A stretch of DNA of 64,000 nucleotides from IMG/VR virus record IMGVR_UViG_3300032334_000315, positions 90,690 through 154,689 of that record, one strand, 5' to 3'. The stretch's first letter is position 1. Each line of letters begins with the position of its first letter. Shown here piece by piece: positions 16,401 through 25,276 of the stretch. Source of the stretch: a virus. A program made the position numbers and the translations under genes. The notes beneath the pieces are model-generated. The model was given only the letters and a program-made list of their open reading frames with translations. It made no database searches and had not been told where the DNA came from.

Positions 16401-19400
16401 GAAACTGACGCGCCACTTAATGTCGAGTCTGATATTGATACAGAGCCACCAGCAGTAAAATTACCAGTAGCATTTTCAACATATAGTTTAATACCATAGC
16501 CACGGCCACCAGTAATTTGTTGGTATGCCATATTTCTAATTGTTGCTGTAACAGAACCTGAAGTTATTGTTGCGCCTGCTAGATTACCAGAAACGCCGTT
16601 TTCTGGGCGAGTTGATACATATTCACTCGGAAGCAAATCTATGATAACTGTCTGGTCTTTAGATATACCGGCTGGTGTTACGTTGGTACGTACAACACCA
16701 GATGAGTTTGCAGTATAAGTCAGAGCAACATTGTCCAGCGTCATCAATGGACGCATTTTGCCCTTTTCGGAGTCAACAGTCCACTTCGTATCATTATCAA
16801 ATGGATTGGCTACTCCATATCCTTTAAACGAATCTACAAGAATGCCATTTTTAAATCTGTCTAATCCACTTGCATCTGGAATCAATAGATCCGTGGTATT
16901 CTTTTCCAATAGATTCAAGGATGTATAATACTCTAGACGATCTATACGATCACGAATGTTACCAATATCGCGCATCGTATAACGCTCATTGCGGATCTTA
17001 CGAACATTGTTAGACAAGTCCGCACGATTTACACGGCGCGCAATTTCAACTGGAAGAGAAGGATACGGAGCAAGAGATATTGTGGCTAGTGCCATCATAT
17101 CTTCCGGCACTGCTGGTGCAGCAGGTCTGCTATCAGGAACACCTCTTACAATGTTAAAAATACCGGCCTTAGTGACAGCAACAGTGTCTATACGCTTTAG
17201 ATAATAATCAGCATCTGTTGTGAAATCTTGACCTGTCGGTGGAAATTTTAAGCAACCAGTTGGATTATAAAATGTCGTAGAGGTAAGCGGATTAATTGAA
17301 ATATTTGTCAATGCCGTCACGCTATTTGCGGTATCGGCAATACGAGGACGAACATCAACACAGTCGCGAAGATCAAATGCTATACCTGATGTCGGAGAAA
17401 CATACACAGGAATGTCATATGTGTACATTTTTGATGTGTCAGTTCCAGCAGTTGAGTCATTTACTGGATAAGAATCGACTGAAAAATATCCTACACCAGA
17501 CGAATGGCTGTGTGTAAAATGGTCAAATGTTACAAGCAATCTATCTCCAGAAGAGATAGACAAACTGCTTGATGATTTCTTCTTCAAGCGAGCATGATCG
17601 TAATAGTTGTCTCCCATACCGGTGTCAAGAATGAAATCGTTTGTTACATCTGTACCTTCAGTGGTAGTACTAAAATTTGAACTTGACTTCTTACGAACGG
17701 ATACAAGTTTGAATCCATCAGACATACCAAGAGGCCATGGACCTGTGGTATTGGCTGTATATGAAGTGCCGCCTCCGGCGCCGATACGAATTTGAACCAG
17801 ACGGTTACGAGCAATTACCTTAGCCGCTTCTTGTCCATCAATTTGATTGACATGTGCTACAATATTAAGTGGAACACCTGTCGTGTTAAATGTCTCGTTT
17901 AGATTGATTGTTGCTCCGCGCGCAGGTGAAGAAGAAATCTGAACTGTACGAGCGCCATTACCACCATATCCACCTAGATCAACAACTTGACCTGAGATAA
18001 ATTTCTTGTAGTACTTACCACTTGTTACTGTAGCTGCTGCTGTACCCAGTACATTCAATGATGTATCGCTGTTTACTGCACTAACAATAAGATCACCAGC
18101 AAGACCGATATGGAGAACATCGCCCACATTGATCTTAGTTGTGAAACCAGAACCGCCAGCACCGGTTACAGTATTAGCACCAGAAGTTATGCTTACGGAA
18201 CCAACCGCAACAGTGTTAGCTGCGCTTGTCACTACAGCATGAAAATCTGTACGGCGTGCTGACTGACTTAGATATGATCCGCCACCATCAAATGTCTGAT
18301 TGTCGTCACCTGTGTTTAGTGTAGCAACACCAGATGTATCGGTTGTCTGAGTAAATGTTTTGTAGAATTCAAAATCATTATTGACTACACCTGTTGCATC
18401 ACGAAGCTTTTTAGTAGCGATTGTTGGCAATCTAAAAATTGCACGATCTGTAGCAGAGTCTACAGTATTGGCTGATAGATAACGAACATCGGCTTTACCT
18501 GGTGTATTTGCCGAATATGCAACACCCTGAACTTGGGTAAAAGATTTACCAGCAGCCATTTTAATGTCGGTTAGATACATTTTATAAAGAGCATTTGGAG
18601 CTCCTGGTGTACCACTAAGATATTCAAGACCTCTCACACGCGCGGTACCGATCGTAGCACCTTTAGCGCCTCCTGATGGCCATGTTGTTGAGTATTCAAG
18701 TCTAGTTACAGAATTCGACTGGTTGTCTTTTAGATTTACTAATGACAATCCATTGAGATCCCATTTGCCGGCTACGCAGTCAACAATTAAATAATTACCG
18801 TAATCAATAAGTGCTTTTGCAGACTGAACAGAACTATAGTCAGTGGCTTTATTGAAAGAGATGCGTGTGGATACAATATTTTCATTATCATATCCTTTGA
18901 CATACGCTTTGCCAGGTTCAACAATAGCAACAAGTTTTGTAGAAAGGCCACCTTCAGAAGATGTGTATACTCCTTGATTATTACCAACTTTCAAATGCTC
19001 TTTAATCGTTACGCCCATACCAGAAACAACATAATCGCCAGACTCATCGACTGTACGCTGAGCAAGATAATCGCGGATCTTTGAATACTGAGTGCGATTT
19101 GAAATTGACTGAACGATACCATTTTTTACCTGCATCAACTCAATGAAAGTATTTGACACGGTTGCATCAATATCCACTTTCTTCAAATCAACAACAAGCT
19201 TTAAGCGGTTGGCGCCAGGCGCAGCGTAGTTATAAGATCCAGATGCTGGATCCAATAGCGTTGAGTCATCTACTTCTGAGATAATTGATTCAACGATGTC
19301 AAAACCAACGCGAACGCTAGGTGTCTTATCATATTTACTTAAAACCAAAGTCTGAGCAGGAACACGAATGAAGTGGTCTTTAGCATAAACAATACCAGCA

Positions 19401-19957
19401 TTAAAATTGGCTGCAATACCATATCCTTCAGCTGGATATTGTGCAGTTCCTACAATCGTATTTGCGACAAGGCCGCTGCCGTCTGTAGCGATAAGAATTT
19501 CGTTGTTGGTAAAATACTTTCTACCGCTGCTATTAGCTGATTGATATTTCAAAAATAATGTTTTTGTGTGTGGTGTGTTAGCTTCGGAACCATCATTACT
19601 ATTTACAACCAACGCGGTAACACCGGATGTGGAACCACGGAGTGTTTTACCAATAAATAAAGATGGTGTAATTGAAACACCTGTGCTAGTTTTATCACGA
19701 AGGCGGACATAAGTATACATTACGTCAAAGTTCATTTCGAACCCACGCACCGTAGAACCTTCTCTAAAAATATGTTCAGCAAAACGATCAATCTGATTTT
19801 GTAGGATCGTTTGCATTTGAGTCAGTTCACGGGCCTGAACTGCTAGTCCTGGACGAAAAAGGATTCTATGATAGTTCTTTGCCTCATCAAAATCATCGTA
19901 GAATGGATCTACGTTAAAGTTTGTTGAGAGCGTGACGGAATTTGCTTCTCCAGCCAT
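13436..19957 (-). CDS. Giant DUF4815-type virion structural protein
   Basis: 2173 residues, the largest gene of the window. The N-terminus (NFNVDPFYDDFDEAKNYH, then RPGLAVQARELTQMQTILQ) is the hallmark of the DUF4815 family found in T4-like phages of cyanobacteria and alphaproteobacteria. The body is beta-rich with many SGVTAL/NTVTG-like repeats. A flexible glycine linker (GDGGGGGDGGGGGDGG) sits at about residue 1520 before a DDPIAQTMLI segment, followed by Ig-like or carbohydrate-binding-like C-terminal domains. Position between gp8 and the fibres suggests a baseplate-attached fibre or peripheral wedge protein. Confidence 0.75.
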   Translation of the reverse strand: MAGEANSVTLSTNFNVDPFYDDFDEAKNYHRILFRPGLAVQARELTQMQTILQNQIDRFAEHIFREGSTVRGFEMNFDVMYTYVRLRDKTSTGVSITPSLFIGKTLRGSTSGVTALVVNSNDGSEANTPHTKTLFLKYQSANSSGRKYFTNNEILIATDGSGLVANTIVGTAQYPAEGYGIAANFNAGIVYAKDHFIRVPAQTLVLSKYDKTPSVRVGFDIVESIISEVDDSTLLDPASGSYNYAAPGANRLKLVVDLKKVDIDATVSNTFIELMQVKNGIVQSISNRTQYSKIRDYLAQRTVDESGDYVVSGMGVTIKEHLKVGNNQGVYTSSEGGLSTKLVAIVEPGKAYVKGYDNENIVSTRISFNKATDYSSVQSAKALIDYGNYLIVDCVAGKWDLNGLSLVNLKDNQSNSVTRLEYSTTWPSGGAKGATIGTARVRGLEYLSGTPGAPNALYKMYLTDIKMAAGKSFTQVQGVAYSANTPGKADVRYLSANTVDSATDRAIFRLPTIATKKLRDATGVVNNDFEFYKTFTQTTDTSGVATLNTGDDNQTFDGGGSYLSQSARRTDFHAVVTSAANTVAVGSVSITSGANTVTGAGGSGFTTKINVGDVLHIGLAGDLIVSAVNSDTSLNVLGTAAATVTSGKYYKKFISGQVVDLGGYGGNGARTVQISSSPARGATINLNETFNTTGVPLNIVAHVNQIDGQEAAKVIARNRLVQIRIGAGGGTSYTANTTGPWPLGMSDGFKLVSVRKKSSSNFSTTTEGTDVTNDFILDTGMGDNYYDHARLKKKSSSSLSISSGDRLLVTFDHFTHSHSSGVGYFSVDSYPVNDSTAGTDTSKMYTYDIPVYVSPTSGIAFDLRDCVDVRPRIADTANSVTALTNISINPLTSTTFYNPTGCLKFPPTGQDFTTDADYYLKRIDTVAVTKAGIFNIVRGVPDSRPAAPAVPEDMMALATISLAPYPSLPVEIARRVNRADLSNNVRKIRNERYTMRDIGNIRDRIDRLEYYTSLNLLEKNTTDLLIPDASGLDRFKNGILVDSFKGYGVANPFDNDTKWTVDSEKGKMRPLMTLDNVALTYTANSSGVVRTNVTPAGISKDQTVIIDLLPSEYVSTRPENGVSGNLAGATITSGSVTATIRNMAYQQITGGRGYGIKLYVENATGNFTAGGSVSISDSTLSGASVSIVSVSNAVPGDLVTLPYSHDVLVTQPYATTTRNCVGTAFLWRGTITITPDSDYWMDTTQRPDVDINIDLNTDNWIWLANAWPTSWNGWQQTFVGTPVLSSSNNRDTDQTLVPQADGSTNVMQNFITQNIFTTPTIEGRTGSQTIATVTNNKQTLGNFVKDVNIQPFMRSRMIIFKIVGMKSSSRIYGFFDGVDVNRYITPLTADEYNSGLKVNGVPTKPTAVEGASLNTGADGSAYGIFRLPSDSSLRFRTGTKRLRFVDNSTNSLVFGQFTTSAETDYSSEGLMAGISDLTLSTKRATISQQLLTEIKNVNQTTTNEVGGQRLVGVIPGDAGDAGPAPGDGGGGGDGGGGGDGGCGGSDDPIAQTMLITALLSNRIQTSGMYLTKLDLYFATKDATLPIIIELREVDPATAYITTRVVPFSRVVVPSADINISDDGSAVTPVYFPSPVYVGDGKEYAIVLIPAGTNPNYNAFTAVLGEKDIITKSRVSEQPAAGFLFTSANQRTWVPVENEDLKFTAYYAKFASSSTGTLVLKNENRDYFTIANTTGAFNKIGELVYGEQLLVGTFSNTKSVNTAGSILCYAQGQTSGATGTITSWSTSAIRIKGNSIGAAFKGGETITIRNTNPTTGVQIGTCTALKSATYPVGRTVYYDVVNYANTKLHIANTAYANSGPANSANRMFFPGMYITGQTNAYTACIVTIDSVSMDNVSLITNLIQPSNTSVGAYAKFASSTSTRDSSFGEIIINDVAELSSPHYILSRSIEANTSASSSTMARNKSAEIQYILNGRNAVASPAIDLRRISLVATRNLISSNTEIGSSEDWVKSGGNSKTRYVTRRVTLADGQDAEDLRVYLAAYIPPGSDVKVYAKILNADDNDLFEDARWIPMSRDTSQGYTGTTRYSSSINKEDYIELTYNMPNFPTTAITDTSGRAINQYGANNTTGYVEYRNSTKARYVRFKFFAVKVVLTADTSTNPPTVHELRAIALQR

Positions 19958-19969
19958 GATACCTTCCGA

Positions 19970-21562
19970 TTAAAATTTGAGTACTAGCTTAATGTTTTCT
20001 GTTTGGTCACCAGCGCGTTCAACTTTTTCTCTATACTCAGTATATAGTATAAAGCCAGTGTTGCGCTGTAGAGCTGGTCCGATACGCGAGACTACGGTAG
20101 CAGTGACACCGGTGGTACCACCTGTAACAGTTTCGCCTGCTAAGAATGTACCACCTGTACCATTTGTCGTCTCGCGGATCACGCGCACGATGCCTTTAGT
20201 TCTTGATGCGTTTGTATTTGCAAAATACACATTTCTAGCTTTAGCACCTGTCGATAGGCCCGTAATAATCTCGTCTGCTTGAAAATCGCCATTGACGCCA
20301 GAGACAACAATTCGTGTGCATTGGTCAATGACAGATGCGTTAGCAGTTCTACCATCAGCAAGCAATGGATCACGCATTAGTCCGATGATACGGAAATCAT
20401 TGTTTGATGCAAACGTGTTAGCTTCCGATCCAATTAGATTCACGTTAATCATTACATTATAACCGCGCAACTCATCAACGGGATCTGATCCGTGACCACC
20501 GATTGGAGGAATAATCGCATACGCACTTGCGCCTGAGCCATACAATGGATTACTACCGAATGATACGTTAGCTTGCGAGTAGTCTTCACCATTTTGAATT
20601 ACCGTGATTTTATTGATAAACCCACCAGCACAATTTGACACATAGGCCGATACTCTGGTTCCAACTGATCTACCACTATCACCGCGAACAATCACACGAG
20701 GAGAAATATAGTATTCGCTTGTAGTGTCTGGTATTGTGGTAAACGCATTATTTACAGTCAGAATTCTAGTTGCGCCTCTGTAATTCGTAATCGTTCTAAT
20801 TTGACCAGAACCAGTTCCAGCTCTAATGAATAAAGAAGAACCTGCATATGCGCCATCAAGATTTGTAGCACTATCTTTCAACACAAACGATGTTGCATTA
20901 GTCACAGTGAGAAAAGTATTTGAATTGCATAGATAATTGCTGCCGGTATTACTCACAAGGATGGTATGAATCGCACCATTAGCCGCATTATCCTGAACTG
21001 TCCACTGTGCGCTGCTATCTTGACTCTGTAACGTCTTAACTGGCATCCACGCAGGAGTCAAAAACTTTAGTGCTTCGCCAGCTGAAATGGTATACAGATA
21101 TTTCCAACGATAACCATCGGCCGTTGATATAATTGTAGTACCAGTTCCAGTTGGCTTAACTGTTGACGGACCATACTTATTATTGTCGATGACTTTATAT
21201 ACGTTATTTTCATTTGTTAACACATAGTAATTGTGTTCTTGGATCGTATGATTTATATAAAGTTGTAAATTCTCTTGGTCATCCCACTCATCATAAACTG
21301 TACCTGATGTCCAATCGTAGCGCGGCACCACATGCGAAACATCCGATGGTTGAATACGCTTGACCGACATAATGTCGCGCCACTGATTATAGTATGTTTC
21401 TTGATATGTATCCGTTGGATTTGGTGGATCAACTTCATTATTCCATGCAAAACTTTTTCCGATAAAGAAAAAGTAATGCGTAGGAGATGCTTCACCAAAC
21501 GATTCAAAAAATTGAATCGCGTTGTGAATCCTGAAATGTGAAGTAATTAATCCACCAGCCAT
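19970..21562 (-). CDS. 8: Baseplate wedge protein gp8
   Basis: 530 residues, larger than T4 gp8 (334). The N-terminus (ITSHFRIHNAIQFFESFGE, then YYFFIGKSFAWNNE-like HYFFFIGKSFAWNNE) and VVPRYDWTSGTVYDEWDD are characteristic gp8 blocks; gp8 is a dimeric wedge component linked to gp7, gp10 and gp6. The extra length is mostly repeated GTGSGQIRTI and GATGV-type beta segments in the C-terminal half. It follows the 188-residue gene by 1 nt. Identification is by recognisable motifs plus wedge context. Confidence 0.85.
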   Translation of the reverse strand: MAGGLITSHFRIHNAIQFFESFGEASPTHYFFFIGKSFAWNNEVDPPNPTDTYQETYYNQWRDIMSVKRIQPSDVSHVVPRYDWTSGTVYDEWDDQENLQLYINHTIQEHNYYVLTNENNVYKVIDNNKYGPSTVKPTGTGTTIISTADGYRWKYLYTISAGEALKFLTPAWMPVKTLQSQDSSAQWTVQDNAANGAIHTILVSNTGSNYLCNSNTFLTVTNATSFVLKDSATNLDGAYAGSSLFIRAGTGSGQIRTITNYRGATRILTVNNAFTTIPDTTSEYYISPRVIVRGDSGRSVGTRVSAYVSNCAGGFINKITVIQNGEDYSQANVSFGSNPLYGSGASAYAIIPPIGGHGSDPVDELRGYNVMINVNLIGSEANTFASNNDFRIIGLMRDPLLADGRTANASVIDQCTRIVVSGVNGDFQADEIITGLSTGAKARNVYFANTNASRTKGIVRVIRETTNGTGGTFLAGETVTGGTTGVTATVVSRIGPALQRNTGFILYTEYREKVERAGDQTENIKLVLKF

Positions 21563-21563
21563 A

Positions 21564-22130
21564 TTAGGCGCTTGCTGTATAAGTTACGTTTACAGTGTCG
21601 CCGCTTGAAACGACCTTATCGCCACCAGTGAATAGACCTACTGAGTAAAGAACGCCAGTTGTGCCATCCTTGGTTGATACCGAGTTCAAGAATGCGCCCT
21701 TGACAGTACCAGAAGAAGTGATAGAGAAAGAAACCGCAGCCGATGTGGCCTTAGATCCAGACGATGCGGCTGACCATGATGGAGTTGGGCGCGCAGCCTG
21801 TGAATATGTTGGGTTATAGGTAGCGCCAGCTTCCAACCAACCTGTGTGTGATGACATTGTGTCACCAGCAGCCACGGCTGTGTAAGATGTGGAGCTGATT
21901 AGGCCCATGTACCAAGCAGCGGTATAAGCGGAACCAGCTAGATACTTGTCTAGGAGGTCATTCTTACCAACTGTGGTTACGAGATTTGAAAACTCATCTG
22001 ACCACTTTACATTACCATCTTCGTCAACGCATGAGACCATGTAGAAACCGGTTACGTTTACGTCTTCGTTCATACCGCCGCCACGAATAACGGAAGCGTC
22101 TGTCATAATATTTGCATCAATCTTTTCCAT
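21564..22130 (-). CDS. Phage structural protein (small fibre/baseplate)
   Basis: 188 residues. It opens with a short acidic region and then [21 protein letters not shown], followed by [29 protein letters not shown], a pattern seen in structural proteins of many tailed phages near fibres. Beta-rich, serine/threonine-rich C-terminus. Strong GAGGAG ribosome site, 49-nt leader with a palindrome, and an exact late promoter box upstream, so it probably heads its own late transcript into gp8. Confidence 0.65.
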   Translation of the reverse strand: MEKIDANIMTDASVIRGGGMNEDVNVTGFYMVSCVDEDGNVKWSDEFSNLVTTVGKNDLLDKYLAGSAYTAAWYMGLISSTSYTAVAAGDTMSSHTGWLEAGATYNPTYSQAARPTPSWSAASSGSKATSAAVSFSITSSGTVKGAFLNSVSTKDGTTGVLYSVGLFTGGDKVVSSGDTVNVTYTASA

Positions 22131-22160
22131 CTTTTTCTCCTCTGATTAATGGAATTTGTC

Positions 22161-22176
22161 TAAGCTATTTAGCTTA
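22161..22176 (-). promoter_or_regulatory. Perfect palindrome in the leader of the 188-residue structural gene
   Basis: TAAGCTATTTAGCTTA has 7-nt arms around TT. It lies between the late box and the start codon on the minus strand, so it would form a stem-loop in the 5' leader, or serve as a protein-binding site. No T-run follows, so a terminator is unlikely. Confidence 0.4.
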
Positions 22177-22178
22177 CC

Positions 22179-22186
22179 TATTTATA
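22179..22186 (-). promoter_or_regulatory. T4-type late promoter (TATAAATA)
   Basis: Exact TATAAATA on the minus strand, in the only real gap between wedge genes, 49 nt upstream of the 188-residue gene. Confidence 0.75.
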
Positions 22187-22188
22187 TA

Positions 22189-25100
22189 TTATCCCACGCT
22201 GTAAGCAAATGTCGCGTTGGATGTGACTGGAACATAATTTGTGCGAAGCGTCAAGAAGGTATTTGAGAATATCGCATTGACTTGATATGTAGTCGTGCTG
22301 CCGCTGCCTATGGCCGCTGCTATTACTGTTGTTCCTACGCCACCAACTTGAATGTTTCCTGTGTTTGCTCTAAGCGCATTGTTCGCAAACCACGGAATAC
22401 CTTTTGCGATACGTACCAGGCGTGGTGTACCATTGAGTGCGTCGATAACAAATGGGTCGTAAGCTGATATTGTAGCTGAGTCGTAGAAGGATGCGATATT
22501 GTTGGCCATAGTAACCTGAACATAAGTTCCGTTGACCAAAATAATTTTGATGGCCGATGGTGCGTCTGAAACTGCGGTATTTGCTGTGCCGTCTGCTGGA
22601 TATGTGCCGATCGCAGTCTGTATATGTGTGGTCGTAACAGGTTCGGTTGTTGATCCTGGATATGTGCCGATAGCAGACTGCTCATCACTGGTTGCAATGC
22701 TTTCATCAGACGTGCCTGGATAGATACCGGTACCACCAAACGAATCAGTTGTGGCAACATTAGCTGTACCGAGACCAAGGAATCTGACAGTGACAGACGG
22801 ATTACCATTTGCTGTAGCCACTTCTGGACCAACAGCAACGTCCTTAGACACGAATGCGGCAAGAATTTCATTAGGATTAATCTCATTACCCAATGATGAA
22901 TCGGTCGTAATCTTAGTGCCAGAAACAATTTCAGTTGCATATACTGGTTCAAGATTTCTGACATTGTGGATGTTAGAACTGGACTGTGCGAGCGTGAATG
23001 GCAATGAAGCACCAGAACGAATGGTATAAGTACCAAACATTTTTGTGCCAGCTGGATGCACCAAGTTTTTGATAATCTCACGGTACTTATTAACAAGCTC
23101 ATTTATCTGTACAACGTATGAGAATTCTTGATAATAATAGTTGTCTTGGATCTTATTGTTCCAAGACAAAAATCCTTTGGTATCTGTGTAGCGACCAGGC
23201 AGATTCTTAACACCAGATACTAGTGGTGCACCAGCGCCATTGAATGTTGTCTTTAATTTACGGTATGTGGTACCACGATTGCCTGGTGTGGCCTGAATGA
23301 TGACACTATTGCCTTGCGTTACGTTTTGAATTGTAGCAAGTTCGTTTCTATTGAAGTTGGCGCCAGTAGATGTGAGAGCAATACTCACAATTGAACCAGG
23401 AGCATAGTCGGTACTTACGGTAGCATTTCTACCAATAAATCCGCCAAAACCGTCGTCGATGTTTAGAATTGATGTGGTATCATCAACAATACGAATCGTT
23501 GGTAATGTCTCATAGTTATATCCAGGATTGATAATAGAGATAGAGTTGACTGAATATGTTCCTGTTGTAGAGAATGCAAATGCTGTCTGTAGCGTTGAAT
23601 CTACATTAGCCGCAGCAAGACGAATATATGCATCAGCGCCAGGAGCAACAAAACTACCACCAGGTCTAAACACAGACACAAAACTCGTATCACTTATAAC
23701 CGTATGAACACGAAGCGTATTTGCTTGCCCAGGAATACGCACCAACAATCCTGGCTGTAGTTGTGTGCTAAACGATGTACCTATACCAAAAACTGTATTT
23801 GATGTGGACGAAAATGTCAATCTACCAGTTAATTTAGATGAGACGGTAGCTGTGTTTGATCCCATCGACACAAAATAGTTTGGTGCACCAATCATAACTT
23901 CGGCCATAGGACCGATAGGATCACTATTAACCGCAGTGCTTACGGGTGTGAGTGTCCATGAAGCAATACGAACATCTAGACCTTCACCAGATCCACCTTC
24001 AACGATAATTTCAGTATGTTCTTTGGTATATCCAGAACCACCGTCTGTCAATACGACTTCAACGGCACTCTTATTGCTTACTTGCTCGATGATACCATAT
24101 GCTGGCTCAGTTGACGCGGCACCGTTGATTTCAACAAGGTCACCTTTTTCGTGATACGAACCACCGGAAGAGTGATAAGCACCACCCTGTAGAACATTAA
24201 TACCTGTCAACGAACCGAGCTGATTATTAATCGTAGCTGTATTGCCGTATTGATCCGCAACAACCTCACCATCGACAAATAATCCTGATATGGCTTGAAT
24301 TGTTAGGTCGTACACCAAAATACCAGATGCTTCAATGACTTGAATATTTTCTACGCGAGCGACTGCGCGAGATGTTAAACCTGTTATTGTAGTGCCAGTC
24401 ATAACTGTTGGTACGTTATTATATGGCGTACCAACACGAACAACAGTTTCTCTTACCCAACGGCCATCAGATGCGCGAAGGACGTCTTGACCAGGATAAT
24501 AAAACTCAATTTCTTTGTTGAACATTGCACGGAAAATTGTACGAAAAGAATCGTCAGAACCGCGTGTTCTATAAAACTCTCTGATATATTTTGTCATCAA
24601 ACGTTGGTCAGCCATAACATATTTTGGTATGTTTGGCATAAATTCGCGTCTAAAATATGCGATGAACGTATCAAGCGAACGATCTACGTCTTGATTATCA
24701 GGCAATCCACGAATAGCATCAATTGCCATTCCTTGCTGCTCAGCAAACTGGTAGTAACCCTTTAGAAATGAAACAAACTGTGGACCATCTTCACGAATGA
24801 ACCCAGGGAATTGCATTTCAATCTTAGGTGAAATTTTACGATATACGTTTTCAGCACCAGATATTACATGGTTTTCATATACAGGATAATCAACCAGATT
24901 GACAGATTCAAATATGTCAACAGGAATAACACGAACGAATAAGTCTGTGGCAGTTACGCTTTCGGATATGTTTGCTGGGTATATACCTGCACCAACTTGC
25001 GTTACCGCAGCCGTCATCGTTTCAACAATGTTGGTTATAACCCTAGGTGTATCGGTGAGAGAGACGTTTGCCGTACCAGCAGCAAGTGCAGTTACTAGAA

Positions 25101-25275
25101 CAGACTGAACACTGTTGGCAACCGCACGTTCTGAAACGCTTAGATTCCAAACAGGTCCGCCCTGTACGGCCGAAAGCGCGACATTTGCTGTGATTTGAAC
25201 GCCAGCAGTCCATGTTGCAAATGGATCTGCTGAAAGTGTTAAAAATTCTCCGACACTTACTGTATATGTTGCCAT
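22189..25275 (-). CDS. Baseplate/virion structural protein between gp6 and gp8
   Basis: 1028 residues. The N-terminal 130 residues are repetitive beta segments. The best conserved region is about 140-270: EMQFPGFIREDGPQFVSFLK, then DIDRSLDTFIAYFR-like and FYRTRGSDDSFRTIFRAMF and EIEFYYPGQDVLRASDG, which I associate with wedge proteins of T4-like phages from aquatic and soil hosts, at the place of T4 gp7. The C-terminal part has TYPG-type repeats (GIYPGTSDESIATSD, GTYPGSTTEPVTTT). A gp7-like role is inferred from position only. It starts 1 nt after the gp6 stop. Confidence 0.65.
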   Translation of the reverse strand: MATYTVSVGEFLTLSADPFATWTAGVQITANVALSAVQGGPVWNLSVSERAVANSVQSVLVTALAAGTANVSLTDTPRVITNIVETMTAAVTQVGAGIYPANISESVTATDLFVRVIPVDIFESVNLVDYPVYENHVISGAENVYRKISPKIEMQFPGFIREDGPQFVSFLKGYYQFAEQQGMAIDAIRGLPDNQDVDRSLDTFIAYFRREFMPNIPKYVMADQRLMTKYIREFYRTRGSDDSFRTIFRAMFNKEIEFYYPGQDVLRASDGRWVRETVVRVGTPYNNVPTVMTGTTITGLTSRAVARVENIQVIEASGILVYDLTIQAISGLFVDGEVVADQYGNTATINNQLGSLTGINVLQGGAYHSSGGSYHEKGDLVEINGAASTEPAYGIIEQVSNKSAVEVVLTDGGSGYTKEHTEIIVEGGSGEGLDVRIASWTLTPVSTAVNSDPIGPMAEVMIGAPNYFVSMGSNTATVSSKLTGRLTFSSTSNTVFGIGTSFSTQLQPGLLVRIPGQANTLRVHTVISDTSFVSVFRPGGSFVAPGADAYIRLAAANVDSTLQTAFAFSTTGTYSVNSISIINPGYNYETLPTIRIVDDTTSILNIDDGFGGFIGRNATVSTDYAPGSIVSIALTSTGANFNRNELATIQNVTQGNSVIIQATPGNRGTTYRKLKTTFNGAGAPLVSGVKNLPGRYTDTKGFLSWNNKIQDNYYYQEFSYVVQINELVNKYREIIKNLVHPAGTKMFGTYTIRSGASLPFTLAQSSSNIHNVRNLEPVYATEIVSGTKITTDSSLGNEINPNEILAAFVSKDVAVGPEVATANGNPSVTVRFLGLGTANVATTDSFGGTGIYPGTSDESIATSDEQSAIGTYPGSTTEPVTTTHIQTAIGTYPADGTANTAVSDAPSAIKIILVNGTYVQVTMANNIASFYDSATISAYDPFVIDALNGTPRLVRIAKGIPWFANNALRANTGNIQVGGVGTTVIAAAIGSGSTTTYQVNAIFSNTFLTLRTNYVPVTSNATFAYSVG

Positions 25276-25276
25276 C

